DNA from: an uncultured Comamonadaceae bacterium
GTDB lineage: Bacteria; Pseudomonadota; Gammaproteobacteria; Burkholderiales; Burkholderiaceae
NCBI GenBank assembly: GCA_946482115.1
Contig: CAMLQP010000110.1
Coordinates: 1-8,562, forward strand
DNA length: 8,562 nucleotides
Direction: 5' to 3'
Position 1 is the first letter of the stretch; each line of letters opens with the position of its first letter. The position numbers were made by a program, and so were the translations under genes. Below are positions 1-8,562 of the stretch, piece after piece. The notes beneath the pieces are model-generated. The model ran no database searches and was not told the origin of the DNA. It was given only the letters and a program-made list of their open reading frames with translations.

Positions 1-204
1 CCTCCGGCTTCATCTTCCACCTTAACAAAGTGTCTGTGAAACCGGCAGCAGCCCATTTCCCCCCCTCTGTCATCAAATCCGCTCTGCGATTTATGCTAAT
101 TCCAGCCAACACACAGGAAGCACAACTTTTGTTAAAACATAGGCATTCGCACAGACGCACCGATTCAGTGCCACGGTACGGCGGCGACGGGGATATGTAG
201 CGAA

Positions 205-220
205 ATTCGGGCATCCGAAT
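205..220. promoter_or_regulatory. Perfect inverted repeat upstream of the ATP-grasp gene (hairpin or operator)
   Basis: ATTCGG (205-210), loop GCAT, then CCGAAT (215-220) form a perfect 6-4-6 dyad. As RNA it is a small hairpin with a four-base loop. As DNA it is a 16-base symmetric site that a dimeric regulator could bind. There is no following T-run, so a terminator is unlikely. No regulator is recognised from the sequence, so the function is open. Confidence 0.4.
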
Positions 221-223
221 GGC

Positions 224-297
224 GTGAATGACGTGGGGAATCGAACCCAATGCTCGCCGCCGCCCCACATGTGTGTCCAGCGTGCATACTCACTCAC
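224..297 (+). promoter_or_regulatory. Candidate structured 5' leader, three-helix junction
   Basis: Three nested pairings can be drawn by eye. The outer helix is 224-231 (GTGAATGA) with 290-297 (TCACTCAC), seven of eight pairs. Inside it, 233-238 (GTGGGG) pairs perfectly with 263-268 (CCCCAC), and 271-276 (GTGTGT) pairs with 284-289 (GCATAC) using two G-U wobbles around a seven-base loop. The structure would end one base before the GTG at 299, the preferred start of the next gene. No known riboswitch class is recognised. The pairings could be chance, because no folding energy or covariation could be calculated. Confidence 0.3.
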
Positions 298-298
298 A

Positions 299-2845
299 GT
301 GAATTCCCCCGACCGCACCCTTTTCGACGACCCGCACGAGAGTCCGCAGTCGCTCGCGCTGGCACTGGCCGCGCCGGCCGCCCCCGGACACCTGGACGAG
401 CTGCGCCGGGCCGACGGCCAGGGGCTTAGCGAACCCTGGGACCGTTTCTTCGGCCACATCGGCTTCGACGGCCTGGGCGACCTGAACCGTCGCGCCCACA
501 ACCTGGCGCGCCAGCTGCGCGACAACGGCGTGACCTACAACGTCTACGCCGGTGAAGGCGGCGTGCGCCGGCCCTGGGCGCTCGACCTGCTGCCCACCAT
601 CGTCACCCCCGAGCAGTGGGCCGGCATCGAGGCCGGCGTGCTGCAGCGCACCCGGCTGCTCAACGCGGTGATGGCCGACATCTACGGCGAACGCCGCCTG
701 CTCAAGGACGCGCTTCTGCCGCCTGCGCTGGTGCAGGGCCACCCGGGGTACCTGCGCGCCATGCACGGCGTGCGCCCGGCAAGCGACACCTGGCTGCACA
801 TCGCGGCCTTCGACCTTGCGCGCGGCCCCGACGGCCGCTGGTGGGTGGTGTCGCAGCGCACCCAGGCACCTTCCGGCCTGGGTTACCTGCTGGAGAACCG
901 CATCGCCATCAGCCGCCAGTTCCCCAAGGCCTTCAGCGGCCTGAAAGTGCAGCGCCTGGCGGCCAGCTACCGCGCGCTGATGCAGGGCATACAGAGCCTG
1001 ACGCCACAGGGCGCGAACGCCCGCATCGCGCTGCTCACACCCGGCCCCTACAACGAAACCTATTTCGAACACGCCTACCTGGCGCGTTACCTGGGCCTCA
1101 CGCTGGTGGAGGGCAGCGACCTCACCGTGCGCGACCAGCGCGTCTACCTCAAGACGCTGCAGGGCCTGGAGCCGGTGCATGCGCTGATCAAGCGTCTGGA
1201 CGACCAGTGGCTGGACCCGCTGGAGCTGCGCAGCGATTCGGCCCTGGGCGTGCCCGGCCTGCTGCAGGCGCTGCGCGCGGGCAACGTGCTGCTGGCCAAC
1301 ATGCCCGGTTCGGCGCCGCTCGAATCGAGCGCGCTGCTGGGCTTCCTGCCGGCGCTGTCCGAGCGCCTGCTCGGCGAGCCGCTGGCCCTGCCCTCGCTGG
1401 ACACCTGGTGGTGCGGCGAGCCGGCCGCGCTGCAGCGCGTGCTGCCGCTGCTCAGGCAGGGCGTGATCAAGCCCACCTACCCCGACTCCGGCCTGGAAAC
1501 CGTGATCGGCCCGAAGCTCTCCACCGACGGGCTGGACCGCCTGACCGGCCGCATGGTGCGCCACAGCGCCGACTACACGGTGCAGACCTGGATGCCGCTG
1601 TCGCAGACGCCGACCTGGATGGGCGACCGCATCGCGCCGCGCTCGGCCATGCTGCGGGTGTTCGCGCTGTGCGACGGCCCGCAGTCCTGGCGTGTGCTGC
1701 CCGGCGGCATGGTGCGCCTGGCACCGCCCGGGCAGCTGATCGCCTCCATGCAGCGCGGCGGCAGCAGCGCCGACTGCTGGGTGCTGACCGACGGCGAGGT
1801 GGATCGCACCACGCTGCTGCGCGGCGCCATGCCCGACCCCGAGGCCGCGCCGCACAAGCGCCCCGTGACCAGCCGCGCGGCCGAGAACCTGTTCTGGCTG
1901 GGCCGCTACACCGAGCGCGCCGAAAACACGGTGCGCCTGGCGCAGATCGCGCTGCGCTGCCTGCATGGCGAGGACGAACGCTCGCCCGCGCTGCTGCAAT
2001 GGCTGACCGAATGCGCGCAGGCCAACGGCCTGGTGCTTGACGATGTGCCCTCGGCCCGGCAGGCACCGCGCGTGTTCGAGCGCGCGCTGATCGCCATGCT
2101 GGGCGCCGATGGCGAAGCCACCAGCGTGGGTTTCAACCTGCGCTCGCTGGGCTTTTCGGCCGCCAATGTGCGCGAGCGCCTGGCGCAGGAGCAGCGCAAC
2201 CTGATCGAACGCGTCTCGGCCGAGTTCGAGGAGGCCTGCAGTCAGATGAGCGCCGACGCCGAATATGCGCCGCAAGAGGCGCTGAACGCGCTGGAGCAGA
2301 CCAGCGAGCTGCTGGCCGCCATCACCGGCGCCCAGACCGACCGCATGGTGCGCGACGATGGCTGGCGCCTGCTGAGCATCGGCCGGCACATCGAACGCCT
2401 GGGCACGCTGTCGCACGCGCTGGCGCTGGGCCTGTCCACCGGCAGCGTCAATGAGGACGGCGGCTTCGAGGCCGTGGTGGCGCTGTTCGACAGCACCATC
2501 ACTTTTCACGCGCGCTACCAGCAGCGGCGCGATCTGCACGCGCTGACCGAACTGCTGGTGCTGGACCGCGACAACCCGCGCTCGCTGGGCTGGGTACTGG
2601 GCACGCTGCGCTCGCGCCTGGCCAAGCTCGAGTCGAGCGCGCCGGGCAGCGTCAGCACCCTGGCCGAGAGCCTGCCCGACCCGGCCGACTGGCAATTGGC
2701 CACGCTGTGCCCCGGCAGCGGCGACACCTCGGCGCTGCTCAGCCTGATGACAGCCTGCCAGTACACCGCGCAGCAGCTGTCCGACGACATCAACCGGCGG
2801 CACTTCAGCCACGCCGACCGCAGCAACCGCTCCCTGCTCATATAA
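299..2845 (+). CDS. Circularly permuted type 2 ATP-grasp / alpha-E fusion protein (predicted amidoligase)
   Basis: About 848 residues, cytoplasmic, with no signal peptide or membrane segment. Residues ~35-515 (GTG at 299 = 1) form the circularly permuted ATP-grasp part (DUF404/DUF407 type). Family motifs include WWVVSQRTQAPSGLGYLLEN at 181-200, FEHAYLARYLG from 256, RLDD at 299-302 followed by the DPLEL and DS.LGVPGLL stretches, and SMQRGGSSADCWVL near the end of the domain. Residues ~521-835 form the alpha-E domain, with its two signature helices FWLGRYTER (532-540) and GWRLLSIGRHIER (~688). In many bacteria these are two separate proteins; here they are one chain. Related ATP-grasp enzymes join a carboxylate to an amine using ATP, so a peptide or amide ligase is inferred; substrate and product are unknown. 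The transglutaminase gene follows after 20 bases. The start is uncertain: GTG 224 and ATG 269 are also in frame and none has a clear ribosome-binding site. GTG 299 is preferred because strong GC bias at third codon positions begins there. Confidence 0.9.
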   Translation: MNSPDRTLFDDPHESPQSLALALAAPAAPGHLDELRRADGQGLSEPWDRFFGHIGFDGLGDLNRRAHNLARQLRDNGVTYNVYAGEGGVRRPWALDLLPTIVTPEQWAGIEAGVLQRTRLLNAVMADIYGERRLLKDALLPPALVQGHPGYLRAMHGVRPASDTWLHIAAFDLARGPDGRWWVVSQRTQAPSGLGYLLENRIAISRQFPKAFSGLKVQRLAASYRALMQGIQSLTPQGANARIALLTPGPYNETYFEHAYLARYLGLTLVEGSDLTVRDQRVYLKTLQGLEPVHALIKRLDDQWLDPLELRSDSALGVPGLLQALRAGNVLLANMPGSAPLESSALLGFLPALSERLLGEPLALPSLDTWWCGEPAALQRVLPLLRQGVIKPTYPDSGLETVIGPKLSTDGLDRLTGRMVRHSADYTVQTWMPLSQTPTWMGDRIAPRSAMLRVFALCDGPQSWRVLPGGMVRLAPPGQLIASMQRGGSSADCWVLTDGEVDRTTLLRGAMPDPEAAPHKRPVTSRAAENLFWLGRYTERAENTVRLAQIALRCLHGEDERSPALLQWLTECAQANGLVLDDVPSARQAPRVFERALIAMLGADGEATSVGFNLRSLGFSAANVRERLAQEQRNLIERVSAEFEEACSQMSADAEYAPQEALNALEQTSELLAAITGAQTDRMVRDDGWRLLSIGRHIERLGTLSHALALGLSTGSVNEDGGFEAVVALFDSTITFHARYQQRRDLHALTELLVLDRDNPRSLGWVLGTLRSRLAKLESSAPGSVSTLAESLPDPADWQLATLCPGSGDTSALLSLMTACQYTAQQLSDDINRRHFSHADRSNRSLLI

Positions 2846-2865
2846 GTACAACTACGGGCGCCCCC

Positions 2866-3804
2866 ATGCAGCTGCGCATCGTCCACGAAACCCGCTACGA
2901 CTACAGCGCCCCAGTCGTGCTGTCGCAGCACATGGCGCACCTGCGTCCGCTGGACGACCCTGACGGCGACAACGGCCAGCGCCTGCTGGCCCACGCCCTG
3001 CGTGTGAGCCCCGAACCCACCCAGACCGGCGAGGGCAGCGACAGCTTCGGCAACCGGCGTGCCTTCTTCGCGCTGCAGGAAGCCCACGACCGGCTCGACG
3101 TGACAGCCGTCAGCCTGGTGGACACCCGCGCGCCGCGCGCCCTGCCCGGCTCGCCCGCCTGGCAGCAGGTGCGCGAACACTTCGTCTACCACGCGGGCGC
3201 GGCCTACGAGGCCGCGAGCGAGTTCGGTTTCGCATCGCCCTATGTGCCGGTGGAAGATGCGCTGGCCGACTACGCACGCGACCTCTTCACCGATGGCGTG
3301 CCCCTGCTGGCGGGCTGCGAGGCCCTGATGGCGCGCATCCACCGCGACTTCACCTACCGCAGCGGCAGCACCGAGATCAGCACCCCCGTGCTGGAGGCAC
3401 TGGAACGCCGCGAGGGCGTGTGCCAGGATTTCGCGCATGTGATGATCGGCTGCCTGCGCAGCCTGGGCCTGCCGGCACGCTACGTCAGCGGCTACCTGCT
3501 GACCGTGGTGCCTGAAGGCCAGCAGCGCCTGGTGGGCGCCGACGCCTCGCACGCCTGGGTTTCGGTGTACGCCCCCGCGCTGGACGGCGTGGGCCCGGGC
3601 GGCTGGTTCGACTTCGACCCCACCAATGACCGCTGCGGCTGGGGCAGCCCCGGCGAGGACTACGTGACGCTGGCCTATGGCCGCGATTTCGGCGACGTGT
3701 CGCCGCTGCGTGGCGTGATCCAGGGTGGCGGCAGCCACAGCCTGCACGTGGGCGTGACGGTGACGCCCCCTGACGAACACGGGGCCTTGGGACCGGACGC
3801 CTAG
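2866..3804 (+). CDS. Transglutaminase-like family protein (cysteine peptidase/amidase fold)
   Basis: A 312-residue protein without a signal peptide. Residues 1-~85 match the bacterial transglutaminase-like N-terminal domain, which opens with a typical LRIVHETRYDYSAPV strand pair. Residues ~150-255 are the papain-like transglutaminase core. The catalytic triad is visible: Cys186 in GVCQDFAH, His229 in DASHAWVSVY and Asp251 in FDFDPTND. Proteins of this type next to circularly permuted ATP-grasp/alpha-E proteins have been predicted to act as peptidases or amide-bond exchangers on the ligase product, but the reaction is not established. It lies 20 bases after the ATP-grasp/alpha-E gene on the same strand, so the two are probably co-transcribed. 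ATG 2866 is chosen because the conserved N-terminus begins exactly there, although only a weak GGG-type ribosome-binding site precedes it. The stop TAG overlaps a candidate -10 box for the next gene. Confidence 0.93.
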   Translation: MQLRIVHETRYDYSAPVVLSQHMAHLRPLDDPDGDNGQRLLAHALRVSPEPTQTGEGSDSFGNRRAFFALQEAHDRLDVTAVSLVDTRAPRALPGSPAWQQVREHFVYHAGAAYEAASEFGFASPYVPVEDALADYARDLFTDGVPLLAGCEALMARIHRDFTYRSGSTEISTPVLEALERREGVCQDFAHVMIGCLRSLGLPARYVSGYLLTVVPEGQQRLVGADASHAWVSVYAPALDGVGPGGWFDFDPTNDRCGWGSPGEDYVTLAYGRDFGDVSPLRGVIQGGGSHSLHVGVTVTPPDEHGALGPDA

Positions 3805-3807
3805 AAT
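3802..3807 (+). promoter_or_regulatory. Candidate -10 box (TAGAAT) for the RidA-family gene
   Basis: TAGAAT matches the sigma-70 -10 consensus at five of six positions, and its first three bases are the transglutaminase stop codon. It would place the transcription start near 3814, about 29 bases before the RidA ATG. No good -35 box lies 16-18 bases upstream; TTGGGA at 3787 is too close. Either promoter recognition is weak or activator-aided, or the motif is incidental. Confidence 0.35.
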
Positions 3808-3833
3808 CCCGGCATCCCCGGATGCAACCTGTT

Positions 3834-3838
3834 GGAGA
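3834..3838 (+). promoter_or_regulatory. Ribosome-binding site of the RidA-family gene
   Basis: GGAGA ends 4 bases before the ATG at 3843 and is the clearest Shine-Dalgarno match on the plus strand of this window. It settles the start at 3843 over the in-frame ATG at 3822, which would place this motif inside the coding region. Confidence 0.7.
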
Positions 3839-3842
3839 TCCC

Positions 3843-4310
3843 ATGTCCGTCTACGCCCAGCTCAAAGCCCTGAACATCACCCTGCCCCCGGTCGCCGTGC
3901 CGGCGGCCGCCTACGTGCCCTTCGTGCAGACCGGCAAGCTGGTCTTCATCAGCGGCCACATCGCCCGCAAGGATGGCAAGCCGTGGGTGGGGCAGCTGGG
4001 CCTGACCACCACCACCGAAGAAGGCCAGGCCGCCGCGCGCGCCATCGCCATCGACCTCATGGGCACGCTGGAGGCCGCCTGCCGCTCCGCCGGCACCGAC
4101 CTTGACGGCGTCAGGCGCATCGTCAAGGTGATGAGTCTGGTCAACTCCACGCCCACCTTCACCGAACAGCATCTGGTCACCAACGGCTGCTCCGAGCTGC
4201 TGGCCCAGGTGTTTGGCGACAAGGGCGCGCACGCCCGCAGCGCCTTCGGCGTGGCCCAGATCCCGCTGGGCGCCTGCGTGGAAATCGAACTGATCGCCGA
4301 ACTGGCCTGA
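3843..4310 (+). CDS. RidA/YjgF/UK114-family protein
   Basis: A 155-residue cytoplasmic protein of the Rid family, longer than E. coli RidA (128 residues). It looks like the longer-N-terminus YjgF-like branch, with an added VYAQLKALNITLPP-type leader, a VPFVQTGKLVFISGH strand region and the C-terminal ARSAFGVAQIPLGACVEIE block. Canonical RidA hydrolyses reactive enamine/imine intermediates released by PLP enzymes and relies on Arg105. The equivalent here is Arg132, followed 15 residues later by Glu147, the same spacing as Arg105 and Glu120 in E. coli. The key residues are therefore kept, and an imine deaminase-type activity is possible; the true substrate of this branch is not known to me. The gene is 38 bases after the transglutaminase gene, has its own ribosome-binding site, and ends 4 bases from the convergent glycosylase gene. 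Confidence 0.9.
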   Translation: MSVYAQLKALNITLPPVAVPAAAYVPFVQTGKLVFISGHIARKDGKPWVGQLGLTTTTEEGQAAARAIAIDLMGTLEAACRSAGTDLDGVRRIVKVMSLVNSTPTFTEQHLVTNGCSELLAQVFGDKGAHARSAFGVAQIPLGACVEIELIAELA

Positions 4311-4320
4311 GGCCTCAGGC
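4305..4320. repeat. Perfect 16-base palindrome spanning two convergent stop codons
   Basis: GCCTGAGGCCTCAGGC is its own reverse complement. It contains the TGA of the RidA gene (4308-4310, plus) and the TGA of the glycosylase gene (4315-4317, minus), placed symmetrically. As RNA from either strand it could form a 6-base-pair stem with a GGCC loop, which may help both transcripts end. No T-run follows on either strand, so it is not a textbook intrinsic terminator. Confidence 0.6.
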
Positions 4321-5415
4321 GTAGCCGCCGAGGAAGGCCTCGAAGCGGCCCAGCTCCTCGTCCAGCGCCCGGCGGAAGGCCGGGTCGCGCGGACGGCCGT
4401 CGACGAATCCGACCTCGTGCCGCAGACGGCCTTTTTCCAGCCGCAGGTTGGCCCAGCCGGGCATGTGCTCGCCCCACAGCACCGGCAGCGCGTAGTGGCC
4501 CATAGTGCGTTTGGGCGCCGGCAGGTAGGCCTCGAAACGGTAGGCCCAGCCCCACAGCAGCTCGAAGCGGCGGCGGTCCCACACCACCGGGTCGAACGGT
4601 GCGAGCAGGCGAACACCCTCGCCCGGCACGTGACGCTTCGATGCCGGGTTCTCATCAGCCGGCCAGAACCAGGTGACGCCCTCCACCTCCGCATGGCCGT
4701 AGCGTGATTTCGCCGCCTTGACCACCGCGCGCGCCTCGGCCATCAGCTGGTGGGCGCCATAGCGCAACAGCGTGACCAGGTAACCCAGGCTGGGCGCAGG
4801 CAGCGGCGCATAGAGCGAGACGATAAGATCCACCAGGGCCTCGGCCCGGGCGCGCCGGGCGGCGGGGCTGCTGTCCTGTTCGGCGTGGCTTGCCGCTTCA
4901 TACACGCGCGTGCCAGACTCGCGCCGGCGCACGCGCAACCAGCCGTGGTGGTGCATGTCGTCCAGCAGCCGGGTGCTGGCATTGAGTTCACCGCCCCAGT
5001 AGCCGGCCACGCGGCCGTGGTGGGCAAAGGCCTCGTTCACCTCGCGCGGGTGCACCGCGCCGCGCTCGCGCACGTAGTCCAGCACCTCGCCGGCGCGGCG
5101 CCGGGTGGCCGCATCCCATGGGCGGCGCGGGGTGCGCGGGTGCAGCAGCGCCAGCGTCTCGCGCGGCACGAAACCGTAGTTGACGAACGCGTCTTCCTCG
5201 ATACCGAGGCGCTCGTAGCGGCGCTCCAGGTCGCCGGCGCGGTAGTCCTTGACGCGCTGGTACAGGATCAGGTCCTGCGCGCGGGCCGGCGCCCGCATCG
5301 GATCGGCCTGAACAAAGCCCAGCTTGCGCACCGCCGCCGGCAGCGTGACCGGCTTGAACAGGCTGCGCGCAATGGCGTAGCGGCGCAGGTCGTCCAGCGT
5401 CGGGGCGCGGGGCAT
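4315..5415 (-). CDS. Winged-helix DNA glycosylase, YcaQ/AlkX-like (HTH_42 family)
   Basis: A 366-residue cytoplasmic protein of the HTH_42 family that includes E. coli YcaQ (AlkX) and Streptomyces AlkZ. YcaQ-type members excise alkylated bases and unhook DNA interstrand cross-links through a catalytic Q-x-D motif (Q-x-Q in AlkZ). Here the motif is Gln36-Ala-Asp38 in GFVQADPMRAPARAQD, almost at the E. coli position, which favours the YcaQ/AlkX branch. Further family blocks are LLAPFDPVVWDRRR and FEAYLPAPKRTMGHYALPVL in the C-terminal half. ATG 5415 is preferred: it lies 4 bases after the parC stop and fits the family length. An upstream in-frame start at 5484 would add 23 residues overlapping parC. 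A GAGGA motif at 5432-5428 is a somewhat distant ribosome-binding site. Position at the end of the topoisomerase IV gene run suggests co-expression. Assignment is by motif only. Confidence 0.88.
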   Translation of the reverse strand: MPRAPTLDDLRRYAIARSLFKPVTLPAAVRKLGFVQADPMRAPARAQDLILYQRVKDYRAGDLERRYERLGIEEDAFVNYGFVPRETLALLHPRTPRRPWDAATRRRAGEVLDYVRERGAVHPREVNEAFAHHGRVAGYWGGELNASTRLLDDMHHHGWLRVRRRESGTRVYEAASHAEQDSSPAARRARAEALVDLIVSLYAPLPAPSLGYLVTLLRYGAHQLMAEARAVVKAAKSRYGHAEVEGVTWFWPADENPASKRHVPGEGVRLLAPFDPVVWDRRRFELLWGWAYRFEAYLPAPKRTMGHYALPVLWGEHMPGWANLRLEKGRLRHEVGFVDGRPRDPAFRRALDEELGRFEAFLGGYA

Positions 5416-5419
5416 GTGT

Positions 5420-7732
<2,313 letters not shown>

Positions 7733-7748
7733 GGGGTCTCGGAAAAAG

Positions 7749-8258
7749 TCAGTGCGCCTGGGTCTGCAGGCGCTGGTAGAGCTGCAACACCGTGCTCACG
7801 TAAAGGCGGGTTTCGCCGATGTCGGGCACCTGGCGGCCGGCGCGCAGCACCGTGCCTTCGCCCGCGTTGTAGGCGGCCAGGGCCAGGCTGAGGTTGCCAT
7901 CGAACAGGCGGATCAGGTCCGCCAGGTAGCGCGTGCCCGCCACCAGGTTGGCGCGCGGGTCCAGCAGATGCTCGCGCGCCTTCAGCCCGTAGCGCTCGCC
8001 GGTGGCAGGCATGATCTGCATCAGCCCCACGGCGCCGCGCGGGCTCACCGCCACCGGGTCGAAGCCGGATTCGGTGGCAATGACGGCCTTGATCAGGTCG
8101 TAGTCCACGCCATGGGTTCGCGCAGCATCACGCATCCAGGGGCGCAGCGCCTTGTAAGAGGGCGACACCTCGAACGCGGCCAGCCATTGCCACTCGCTGG
8201 CTTGCGCGACAGACGCGCCCAGCAGCCAGGCAACGACCACGGCCCGCAGGGGCTTCAT
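7749..8258 (-). CDS. Exported lytic transglycosylase (SLT family 1)
   Basis: A 169-residue protein with a signal peptide: Lys3/Arg5, a hydrophobic stretch at 6-18 and a likely signal peptidase I site after AQA at 18-20. The mature protein is little more than a single SLT domain. It has the catalytic Glu63 in ATESGFDP, the [13 protein letters not shown] block (75-87), NLVAGTRYL (104-112) and [10 protein letters not shown] (128-137), all classic for goose-lysozyme-like lytic transglycosylases. These cut the MurNAc-GlcNAc bond of peptidoglycan in the periplasm and leave 1,6-anhydro-MurNAc. There is no lipobox and no wall-binding LysM domain, so a soluble periplasmic enzyme is expected. The ATG overlaps the parE stop (TGATG) and the ribosome-binding site lies inside parE, so the two are probably translationally coupled. 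parC follows after 16 bases. The in-frame upstream start near 8480 would run inside parE and is rejected. Confidence 0.94.
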   Translation of the reverse strand: MKPLRAVVVAWLLGASVAQASEWQWLAAFEVSPSYKALRPWMRDAARTHGVDYDLIKAVIATESGFDPVAVSPRGAVGLMQIMPATGERYGLKAREHLLDPRANLVAGTRYLADLIRLFDGNLSLALAAYNAGEGTVLRAGRQVPDIGETRLYVSTVLQLYQRLQTQAH

Positions 8259-8562
8259 CAGATGTCCACCTCGACGCTGTCGCCGTGCAGCTCCATGAGC
8301 TCGCGGCGCGCGGCGGCCTCGCCCTTGCCCATGAGCTTGGTGATCTCGGCCTCGGTCTGCGCGAAGTCGAAACCGCCCAGCGTCACCGGCAGCAGGCGGC
8401 GGGTGTCGGGGTTGAGCGTGGTGTCCCACAGCTGCTCGGCGCTCATCTCGCCCAGACCCTTGAAGCGGCTGATCTGGCACTTCTCGCGTGCCACGCCGTC
8501 CTTCACCGCCTTGTCCAGGATGGCGGTCAGCTCGCCGTCGTCCAGCGCATAGGCCTTGACGG
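8258..8562 (-). CDS. parE: DNA topoisomerase IV subunit B, C-terminal part (runs off the window)
   Basis: Only the last 100 or so residues are present; the rest lies beyond base 8562. The visible protein includes YALDDGELTAILDK, then the QISRFKGLGEMSAEQLW block that closes the TOPRIM region of type II topoisomerase B subunits, then a TTLNPDTRRLLPVTL segment and the C-terminus SVEVDI. ParE supplies ATP hydrolysis for the strand passage that ParC carries out. ParE and GyrB share the RFKGLGEM motif, so the fragment alone does not fully separate them; the parC gene two positions downstream decides for ParE. Its last codons carry the ribosome-binding site of the following lytic transglycosylase gene. 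Confidence 0.93.
   Translation of the reverse strand, partial: VKAYALDDGELTAILDKAVKDGVAREKCQISRFKGLGEMSAEQLWDTTLNPDTRRLLPVTLGGFDFAQTEAEITKLMGKGEAAARRELMELHGDSVEVDI
8268..8272 (-). promoter_or_regulatory. Ribosome-binding site of the lytic transglycosylase, inside parE
   Basis: Read on the minus strand, GAGGT lies 9 bases before the ATG at 8258 and within the codons for the last residues of ParE (SVEVDI). Together with the TGATG stop-start overlap it supports the start at 8258 and translational coupling to parE. Confidence 0.6.

Larger units (their letters stand above)
1..298. other. Gene-free upstream region of the ATP-grasp operon
   Basis: No coding region is supported here. The stretch is visibly less GC-rich than the rest of the window, as expected for a promoter region, with AT-rich patches around 72-100 and 125-140. 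It should hold the promoter of the downstream two-gene unit, but no strong sigma-70 pair is visible. The best match is CTGTCA at 67-72 with TATGCT at 92-97, four of six matches each, with an overlong 19-base spacer. A short dyad, TGTT-AA-AACA, lies at 130-139. The last 90 bases carry several inverted repeats, listed separately. What lies upstream of base 1 is unknown. Confidence 0.6.

Noticed and set aside
67..97. Sigma-70 promoter CTGTCA / TATGCT
   Set aside because: Only four of six matches in each box and a 19-base spacer; too weak to list as a promoter.
224..297. Possible tRNA gene on the minus strand
   Set aside because: The minus strand shows GGGTTCGATTCCC, like a tRNA T-arm, and the ends 224-231 and 290-297 can pair across 74 bases. 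However, no anticodon stem or D-arm can be drawn, the helix does not abut the T-stem correctly, and there is no discriminator plus CCA pattern.
250..429. 59-codon upstream frame starting ATG 250 after GGGGA at 235-239
   Set aside because: It overlaps the ATP-grasp gene out of frame, its composition after 299 is that of a shadow frame, and the GGGGA spacing of 10 bases is poor.
616..2040. 474-codon plus-strand frame inside the ATP-grasp gene
   Set aside because: Ala/Arg/Gly/Pro-rich shadow frame with no family features; the overlapping frame has clear ATP-grasp and alpha-E motifs.
290..2851. 853-codon open frame on the minus strand, antisense to the ATP-grasp fusion gene
   Set aside because: Its translation is low-complexity (rich in Ala, Gln, Arg, His, Gly), shows no domain motif, and mirrors the GC-rich third positions of the real gene. 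Long antisense frames are a known artefact in high-GC DNA.
2515..3780. 421-codon minus-strand frame opposite the transglutaminase gene
   Set aside because: Biased composition and no motif; the plus-strand frame has an intact Cys-His-Asp triad.
3822..3842. Earlier in-frame ATG for the RidA-family gene
   Set aside because: It has no ribosome-binding site, while GGAGA at 3834-3838 is well placed for ATG 3843, and conserved family sequence begins after the later start.

Overview
The window is a gene-dense, high-GC stretch of bacterial chromosome. Gene content, codon use and protein style suggest a betaproteobacterium of the Burkholderiales, probably Comamonadaceae-like; that assignment is inferred from recalled family resemblance, not from a search. 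No tRNA, rRNA, CRISPR array, insertion sequence or phage gene is visible.

Left part, plus strand. After about 300 bases of gene-free, less GC-rich DNA that ends in a set of inverted repeats (possible structured leader or operator, 205-297), there are two closely spaced genes. The first is a large fusion of a circularly permuted ATP-grasp domain and an alpha-E domain (299-2845). The second is a transglutaminase-like cysteine peptidase or amidase (2866-3804). This pairing matches a widespread module predicted from genomics to make and cut peptide or amide bonds, whose product is unknown; it is the least understood system here. A RidA/YjgF-family gene (3843-4310) follows with its own good ribosome-binding site and a possible promoter -10 box built over the transglutaminase stop codon.

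Right part, minus strand. Reading right to left, a compact gene run holds the 3' end of parE (topoisomerase IV subunit B), a small exported lytic transglycosylase whose ATG overlaps the parE stop, parC (topoisomerase IV subunit A), and a YcaQ/AlkX-like winged-helix DNA glycosylase 4 bases after the parC stop. The spacing suggests co-transcription from a promoter outside the window, joining chromosome decatenation, wall cleavage and DNA cross-link repair in one transcription unit.

The two halves converge at 4305-4320, where a perfect 16-base palindrome contains the stop codons of both the RidA gene and the glycosylase gene.
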